Shown: piece after piece, positions 5,449 to 8,771 of the stretch
How the letters are laid out: the number at the start of each line of letters is the position of its first letter
Numbering within the stretch: position 1 is the first letter of the stretch
NCBI GenBank assembly: GCA_021820025.1
Contig: JAKAEF010000040.1
Coordinates: forward strand, 1 to 8,771
Source of the DNA: a bacterium
GTDB lineage: Bacteria > Patescibacteriota > Microgenomatia > Levybacterales > UBA12049
Direction: 5' to 3'
Length of the DNA stretch: 8,771 bases
Notes under the pieces: generated by a model
Seen by the model: only the letters and a program-made list of their open reading frames with translations
What the model was told of the DNA's origin: nothing
Databases searched by the model: none
Position numbers and translations under genes: made by a program

Positions 5449-6765
5449 TTAAGATTTGCCGAGGTTTTTAAGAAAATCTTCATTGGTTTCTGTTCTCTCC
5501 AATTGTTGAATCATAATGTCTGTTCTTTCATCGTCATTTAACATATCAATCATGCGTCTCATGGTGTTAATTTTTCTCATATCCTCTGGGGTAAAGAGCA
5601 TATGTTCTTGGCGAGTACCTGAACGAGAAATATTAATTGCTGGGAAAATACGTCTTTCTGCTAATTTTCTGTCTAAATGAAGTTCCATGTTACCTGTTCC
5701 TTTAAATTCTTCGTAAATTAAGTCATCCATTCTTGAGTTTGTGTCAACCAAAGCTGTTGCTAAAATAGTTAAACTTCCACCTTCTTGGCAATTTCTTGCT
5801 GCACCAAAGAATTTCTTTGCTGGCCATAACGCTGCTGGATCAAATCCTCCTGACAAAGTTCTTCCAGATGGTGCAACAGATAAATTGTAAGCTCTTGCCA
5901 ATCTGGTAATAGAATCTAAAAGAATAATAACGTCAATTCCCATTTCAACCAATCGCTTTGCTCTTTCTAAGGTAATCTCTGCGACTCTGGTTTGGAATTC
6001 TGGTGCTTCATCAAAGTTAGAGGCAATAACATCGCCTTTAACAGACATACTTATATCTGTCACTTCTTCTGGTCTTTCTCCAATTAATGCTGCCATTAAA
6101 TGTGCTTTTGGGAAATTAGCCGTAATTCCGGCTGCAATTTCTTTAAGAATGGTTGTTTTTCCAGCCTTTGGTGGAGATACAATCATACCTCTTTGTCCAA
6201 AGCCAATTGGAGCTACCAAATCAATCATTCTAGCTGAGAGTGGATATTTGCCTGTGGTAAGGGTAACCTGCTTTTTTGGATAGATTGGTGTTAAATCGTC
6301 AAAATGAGGTCGTCTCATGGACTCCTCTGCTGCAACATCGTTTACTTTTTCTACTTTAAGAAGTCCATAATATCGTTCATTATCTTTTGGTGGTCTAGCT
6401 ACTCCTGCTACTTTGTCTCCCGGTCGAAGCAAAAATCGTCGAATTTGAGATTGAGAAATATAGACATCGCGGCTAGACGGAATAAACTTTGGTCGCAAAA
6501 AACCATGACCTTCTGGTTGAATATCTAATATGCCGGAAACTTCTTCTGTTGGACCTTGATGTGTTGGAGGTAAATCATTATTGTTTTGGAATCTATTGTA
6601 CATTGGCCTTGGTGCAGGCGCTGTTGGTGCCTGAACAGGAGCTTGAACTGGTGTCTCTGCTACCACAGCAGGCTCAGAAGCTGCTTTTGGAGCTTCTTCA
6701 ACTGGTTTTGCTGCCGGTTGTGTACCGACAAGATCAGATGCTGTTGTTGATTTTTTTACTGGCAT
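5449..6765 (-). CDS. rho: transcription termination factor Rho
   Basis: This 438-residue hexameric RNA-dependent ATPase ends transcription of unstructured RNA. A Pro/Ala/Val-rich, probably disordered stretch (about 14-70) sits where most Rho proteins have the helical Rho_N domain. The cold-shock-like primary RNA-binding domain covers about 74-145 (GILDIQPEGHGFLRP, then DVYISQSQIRRF). The ATPase core has P-loop PPKAGKTT (198-205), catalytic E230 in GERPEEVTD, Walker B IILLDSITRLARAYN with D284, the R-loop NMELHLDRKLAERR (359-372), and RSGTR with R385 aligning to the E. coli arginine finger R366. All core motifs are intact, so it should be active. ATG 6765 is preceded only by a weak AAGAAG. Its own promoter lies about 80 bases upstream, and the helical-repeat gene follows after 40 bases. 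Confidence 0.98.
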   Translation of the reverse strand: MPVKKSTTASDLVGTQPAAKPVEEAPKAASEPAVVAETPVQAPVQAPTAPAPRPMYNRFQNNNDLPPTHQGPTEEVSGILDIQPEGHGFLRPKFIPSSRDVYISQSQIRRFLLRPGDKVAGVARPPKDNERYYGLLKVEKVNDVAAEESMRRPHFDDLTPIYPKKQVTLTTGKYPLSARMIDLVAPIGFGQRGMIVSPPKAGKTTILKEIAAGITANFPKAHLMAALIGERPEEVTDISMSVKGDVIASNFDEAPEFQTRVAEITLERAKRLVEMGIDVIILLDSITRLARAYNLSVAPSGRTLSGGFDPAALWPAKKFFGAARNCQEGGSLTILATALVDTNSRMDDLIYEEFKGTGNMELHLDRKLAERRIFPAINISRSGTRQEHMLFTPEDMRKINTMRRMIDMLNDDERTDIMIQQLERTETNEDFLKNLGKS

Positions 6766-6772
6766 AGGAAAA

Positions 6773-6808
6773 TTACTTCTTAATAATGATTAAAGGGATA
6801 AGTTTCAT
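6773..6808 (-). CDS. possible 11-codon leader ORF ahead of rho
   Basis: Within the rho leader, ATG at 6808 opens MKLIPLIIIKK and stops with TAA seven bases before the rho ATG. It has no visible Shine-Dalgarno sequence. The tight spacing could allow translational coupling or reinitiation at rho, whose own ribosome binding site is weak, but an 11-codon frame can also arise by chance. Confidence 0.22.
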   Translation of the reverse strand: MKLIPLIIIKK

Positions 6809-6852
6809 GTGTTACGTGTAAAAAAGCGCTGAAGATCGTGTTTCCAGAATGT

Positions 6853-6881
6853 ATTACACCATATATTCATGGCCTTGTCAA
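6853..6881 (-). promoter_or_regulatory. rho promoter
   Basis: On the minus strand TTGACA (6881-6876, perfect), 17 bases, TGTAAT (6858-6853; 5/6). Transcription would start near 6846, giving an AT-rich leader of about 80 bases before ATG 6765, long enough for the regulation of rho seen in other bacteria. Confidence 0.8.
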
Positions 6882-6951
6882 TAGCAAAAATCAGGCATTC
6901 TCTCATCCTAGATGAATTACTACATAAGCAAAAAGGTCGCCTGGCTAAGGC

Positions 6952-6980
6952 TTGAAATACCCACTACAGGGTGTTATAAT
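6952..6980 (+). promoter_or_regulatory. promoter of the DUF11-like surface protein, leaderless geometry
   Basis: TTGAAA (6952-6957), 17 bases, TATAAT (6975-6980). Seven bases later comes ATG 6988, so the transcript would begin at about the start codon. The spacer holds a small inverted repeat, ACCC-6-GGGT, a possible operator. The TTG of the -35 box is in frame with the gene and may be miscalled as its start. Confidence 0.78.
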
Positions 6981-6987
6981 AGGTTTT

Positions 6988-7611
6988 ATGATGCGAAAAG
7001 CAGCCGTTGGCTTCTTAGCTTTGGTAGCTTTTTTTCTCCTGCCTCTTAATCAGGCATTGGCTCTTACTGCAAATATGGGCAGCCTCGCAATAAGTAAAAC
7101 TGTTTTAAATCCCCAAACAAATACCTATGTGAATAATCTTGGTTTAAATGACCCTATGTATCACCCAGGAGACACAGTAACATTTCATATAACTATTGCA
7201 AATCTTGGCAAAAGTACCATAAATCAAGCCGTAATTAAAGATAGTATGCCTGATTATATGACCTTTACTGCAGGACCAGGAGATTTTAACGCACAAAATA
7301 AAACACTTTCTTTCTTTGTTTACAACATAAAACCTGGCACAACTCAGCAATTTGCTGTTTCTGCAAAAGTAAATGACGTTACTTCCCTTCCAACAAATCA
7401 AACAATTACCTGTGTTGCAAATAAAGTAGATATGGCTGCAAGCAATAATGAAAATGCTCAGGATAGTGCGTCATTTTGTATTCAAAAAACCTATGCTCCT
7501 GTACAAACAACAACAACACCAGACACCGGCCCTGAGGCCTTTTCTTACCTCGCTATTGTTGCCAGTGCATTAGGCGGATTTGGAATAAAAAAATTTGCAA
7601 AAAAAGCCTAA
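6988..7611 (+). CDS. secreted DUF11-like surface protein with PDTGPE C-terminal anchor
   Basis: The 207-residue protein appears to be exported and held at the cell surface. Residues 1-25 form a signal peptide (basic MMRK, hydrophobic core, likely cleavage after NQALA). Residues about 32-150 form one Ig-like DUF11 (conserved repeat) domain with the usual HPGDTVTFHITIANLG, IKDSMPDYMTF and NIKPGTTQQFAVSAKV segments. C142 and C164 could form a disulfide. A Thr-rich linker leads to PDTGPE (178-183), a hydrophobic segment (about 184-200) and a KKFAKK tail. This is the layout of LPXTG-like sorting signals; PDTGP departs from classical LPXTG, and no sortase is in the window. I place the start at ATG 6988 because a longer frame from TTG 6952 would begin inside the -35 box. 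The 3' end runs into one arm of an inverted repeat. Confidence 0.85.
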   Translation: MMRKAAVGFLALVAFFLLPLNQALALTANMGSLAISKTVLNPQTNTYVNNLGLNDPMYHPGDTVTFHITIANLGKSTINQAVIKDSMPDYMTFTAGPGDFNAQNKTLSFFVYNIKPGTTQQFAVSAKVNDVTSLPTNQTITCVANKVDMAASNNENAQDSASFCIQKTYAPVQTTTTPDTGPEAFSYLAIVASALGGFGIKKFAKKA

Positions 7612-7621
7612 AATGAGGCTA
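7604..7621. repeat. left arm of an 18-bp perfect inverted repeat
   Basis: AAGCCTAAAATGAGGCTA is the exact reverse complement of 8623-8640. It overlaps the last codons and stop of the DUF11-like gene. Each arm also forms its own small hairpin (AGCCT, 6-base loop, AGGCT). There is no U-run after it, so it is at best a weak terminator. Confidence 0.75.
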
Positions 7622-7625
7622 GAAT

Positions 7626-7654
7626 TTGACAGCAAGTAGGCTCTCTGGTATGCT
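7626..7654 (+). promoter_or_regulatory. promoter of the GT2 glycosyltransferase
   Basis: TTGACA (7626-7631, perfect), 17 bases, TATGCT (7649-7654; 4/6), with TG at 7646-7647 giving an extended -10 (TGGTATGCT). The expected transcript start near 7661 leaves a leader of about 57 bases before ATG 7719. The -35 box lies 4 bases inside the left inverted-repeat arm. Confidence 0.65.
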
Positions 7655-7718
7655 TTCATGCATGCAATAAATCTTCTGCCCTCCAAAGCCTTCAATAGGA
7701 ATAATTAGGTGCATATTT

Positions 7719-8510
7719 ATGAAATCAAAACAATCATTATTACCACTTATTTCTGTTATTTTACCTGTAAGTAATACAGCTTCTTTTCTTCCAACCTGTT
7801 TAGAAAGTCTCTTAACCCAAAATTATAAAAATATAGAAATTATTGCCATTGATGATAATTCAGCCGATATTTCTTTTGCCATTGCAAAGAGTTACAAGAA
7901 AAACGACAAACGTATCAAACTATTTCGTAATGTAAAGAAATATGGCTTATCAATTACATTAAACCGCTGTATAAGACGTGCAAAAGGAAAATTTTTAGTT
8001 TTTATGGATCCTCGGGATATGGTGACAAAAAACAAATTTCAGAAACAATTGCAGTATTTACAAAAAAATCCAAAAACAGTAGCTGTTGGCACACAATGCA
8101 TTTATTTAAATGAAGAAAATAAGCGTATTGGGAAAAGCAATTACCCATCACTCCATGAGCATATATCTCAATCCCCGCTTCACGGAGTATCTATGCTTTT
8201 TGAAGGAGTTATGATTAATAGATATAAAATTCCAAAAGATCTTTTGTATTTCCCAACTACTAAGCATTCATTCTTGTATTCTGATATGGCTGTTAAGCTT
8301 ATTCAGTTTGGAGAAATTATTAATCTTCCCGAATTCCTCCATTTCCACAGAAAACATTCCGCAATAACACTTGCAACAACAACCAAACACGCATATTCAC
8401 TCATGAAACTCTGGCTCTCTTCAAAGTTTGATTACGAAATAGAAGCTCTTTCTTTAAAAAACCTTTTTGCTGGATTTTTTAAGGCCAATGCAGGCACAAC
8501 AACACAATAG
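7719..8510 (+). CDS. GT2-family (GT-A fold) glycosyltransferase
   Basis: The 263-residue protein should transfer a sugar from a nucleotide donor to a surface polysaccharide or glycolipid; donor and acceptor are unknown. Residues 10-46 hold the family's opening strands and the nucleotide-binding IIAIDDNSAD (D45, D46). FLVFMDPRD (92-100) stands in the DXD position, though DPRD is an unusual form. The later LYSDMAVKLIQFGEIINLP (186-204) matches the usual ED..L..R....G.i.nlp segment, with D189 as candidate base, followed by a typical 'LHFHRKHSAIT' end. It has no signal or membrane helix, and at 263 residues it is a minimal single-domain form. The start at 7719 has TAGGTG seven bases upstream. The coding strand has more C than G, as expected if it is head-on to a fork from the right. 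A perfect inverted repeat brackets the gene. Confidence 0.88.
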   Translation: MKSKQSLLPLISVILPVSNTASFLPTCLESLLTQNYKNIEIIAIDDNSADISFAIAKSYKKNDKRIKLFRNVKKYGLSITLNRCIRRAKGKFLVFMDPRDMVTKNKFQKQLQYLQKNPKTVAVGTQCIYLNEENKRIGKSNYPSLHEHISQSPLHGVSMLFEGVMINRYKIPKDLLYFPTTKHSFLYSDMAVKLIQFGEIINLPEFLHFHRKHSAITLATTTKHAYSLMKLWLSSKFDYEIEALSLKNLFAGFFKANAGTTTQ

Positions 8511-8533
8511 ATTTATTCTTATTAGTTGAAATT

Positions 8534-8656
8534 TTGCCTATATCCACAAGCCAAACCACAATTTTTATTATATTTTGGCCACAGTACCTAGAATATGCCG
8601 GCCTTGCCCTGCTTGTACTATTTAGCCTCATTTTAGGCTTCAAAAGAAAAAAGTAA
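8534..8656 (+). CDS. possible 40-residue membrane peptide or decayed membrane-anchor tail (TTG start)
   Basis: A frame open since about 8480 has no ATG; TTG at 8534 gives 40 codons ending TAA at 8654-8656. The product has a short hydrophobic stretch (residues 9-15), then a strong one (21-36, EYAGLALLVLFSLILGF) and a basic KRKK end. That layout resembles the C-terminal anchor of surface proteins like the one at 6988-7611, so it could be a small membrane protein or the leftover tail of a lost gene. There is no ribosome binding site or promoter, and the frame overlaps the right inverted-repeat arm. Confidence 0.22.
   Translation: MPISTSQTTIFIIFWPQYLEYAGLALLVLFSLILGFKRKK
8623..8640. repeat. right arm of an 18-bp perfect inverted repeat
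   Basis: TAGCCTCATTTTAGGCTT is the exact reverse complement of 7604-7621. The two arms enclose about 1 kb holding the GT2 promoter and gene. The match ends at both sides, so it is exactly 18 bp. It lies 20 bases before the first strong DnaA box. Confidence 0.75.
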
Positions 8657-8660
8657 GAGT

Positions 8661-8771
8661 TTATCCACAACAGAGTAATTTTATTCACTCTAAGTTATCC
8701 AAAAGTTATCCACATTTTTTTGCATAAAAAAATTAGCTTACAAAATCAATCTAAATTGTATTTTAAAAACT
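8661..8771. other. candidate replication origin (oriC): DnaA-box cluster and AT-rich region, continues off the window
   Basis: Four 9-mers on the plus strand match or nearly match the DnaA box TTATNCACA: TTATCCACA at 8661-8669, TTATTCACT at 8681-8689 (one mismatch), TTATCCAAA at 8695-8703 (one mismatch) and TTATCCACA at 8706-8714. All point the same way, and the last two start 11 bp apart, about one helical turn. A weaker ATATCCACA lies at 8540-8548. From 8715 to the edge the DNA is nearly all A/T, as expected of an unwinding element. No coding frame covers 8657-8771. The dnaA gene would be expected just beyond the right edge. Confidence 0.72.

Noticed and set aside
7658..7708. 16-codon frame MHAINLLPSKAFNRNN ahead of the GT2 gene
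   Set aside because: Its ATG lies only 3 bases after the -10 box, so it would precede the expected transcript start; likely chance.
8479..8688. 69-codon minus-strand frame over the origin region
   Set aside because: It runs through the DnaA boxes and inverted repeat, has low-complexity composition and no ribosome binding site.
1..8771. CRISPR array, transposase, toxin-antitoxin or defence system
   Set aside because: No regularly spaced direct repeats, no recognisable transposase or nuclease motifs and no small two-gene toxin-antitoxin arrangement were seen on either strand.
1..8771. UGA recoding (as in some CPR lineages)
   Set aside because: No conserved gene needs reading through an in-frame TGA; all domains are complete with standard stops, although no main gene happens to use TGA as a stop.

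Overview
The window looks like chromosomal DNA of a small-genome, AT-rich bacterium, most likely a Patescibacteria (CPR) member, possibly Microgenomates-like. This is inferred from protein style: a Rho whose N-terminus is a Pro/Ala-rich tail instead of the usual helical domain, a double LysM-M23 peptidase with a long N-terminal extension, a two-ribbon Cys4 protein, and a DUF11-like surface protein ending in a PDTGPE motif, a membrane helix and basic residues. No search was run, so the taxonomy is provisional. All six complete main genes stop with TAA or TAG.

Layout, left to right. (1) 1-1303, minus: a GT-B type glycosyltransferase cut by the left edge. (2) 1304-1625: mostly non-coding, with one doubtful 28-codon ORF, a two-way intrinsic terminator and a 63-bp palindromic repeat. 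(3) 1626-1934, minus: zinc-ribbon protein with its own promoter and a strong ribosome binding site. (4) 2110-2264, minus: two alanine tRNAs (anticodons CGC and GGC) in tandem behind one promoter. (5) 2308-6765, minus: a block reading rho, then a 638-residue helical-repeat protein, then a LysM/M23 cell-wall peptidase. (6) 6766-6987: divergent promoter region. (7) 6988-8510, plus: secreted surface protein and a GT2-family glycosyltransferase. (8) 8511-8771: a doubtful 40-codon membrane ORF, then a cluster of DnaA-box-like 9-mers running into very AT-rich DNA, which I read as the left part of a replication origin (oriC); dnaA itself is not in the window.

Themes. Several genes concern the cell surface: two glycosyltransferases, the M23 peptidase and the anchored DUF11-like protein. 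Promoters are unusually readable, with TTG-type -35 boxes and a strict 17-bp spacer. At three genes (1303 minus, 5408 minus, 6988 plus) the -10 box lies only 6-8 bases from the start codon and no Shine-Dalgarno sequence is seen, suggesting leaderless mRNAs. The zinc-ribbon and GT2 genes have longer leaders and recognisable ribosome binding sites. The most interesting points are the candidate oriC, the leaderless starts (one of which corrects a start codon), a perfect 18-bp inverted repeat bracketing the GT2 gene, and the unknown helical-repeat protein next to rho. I found no clear new defence or mobile system.
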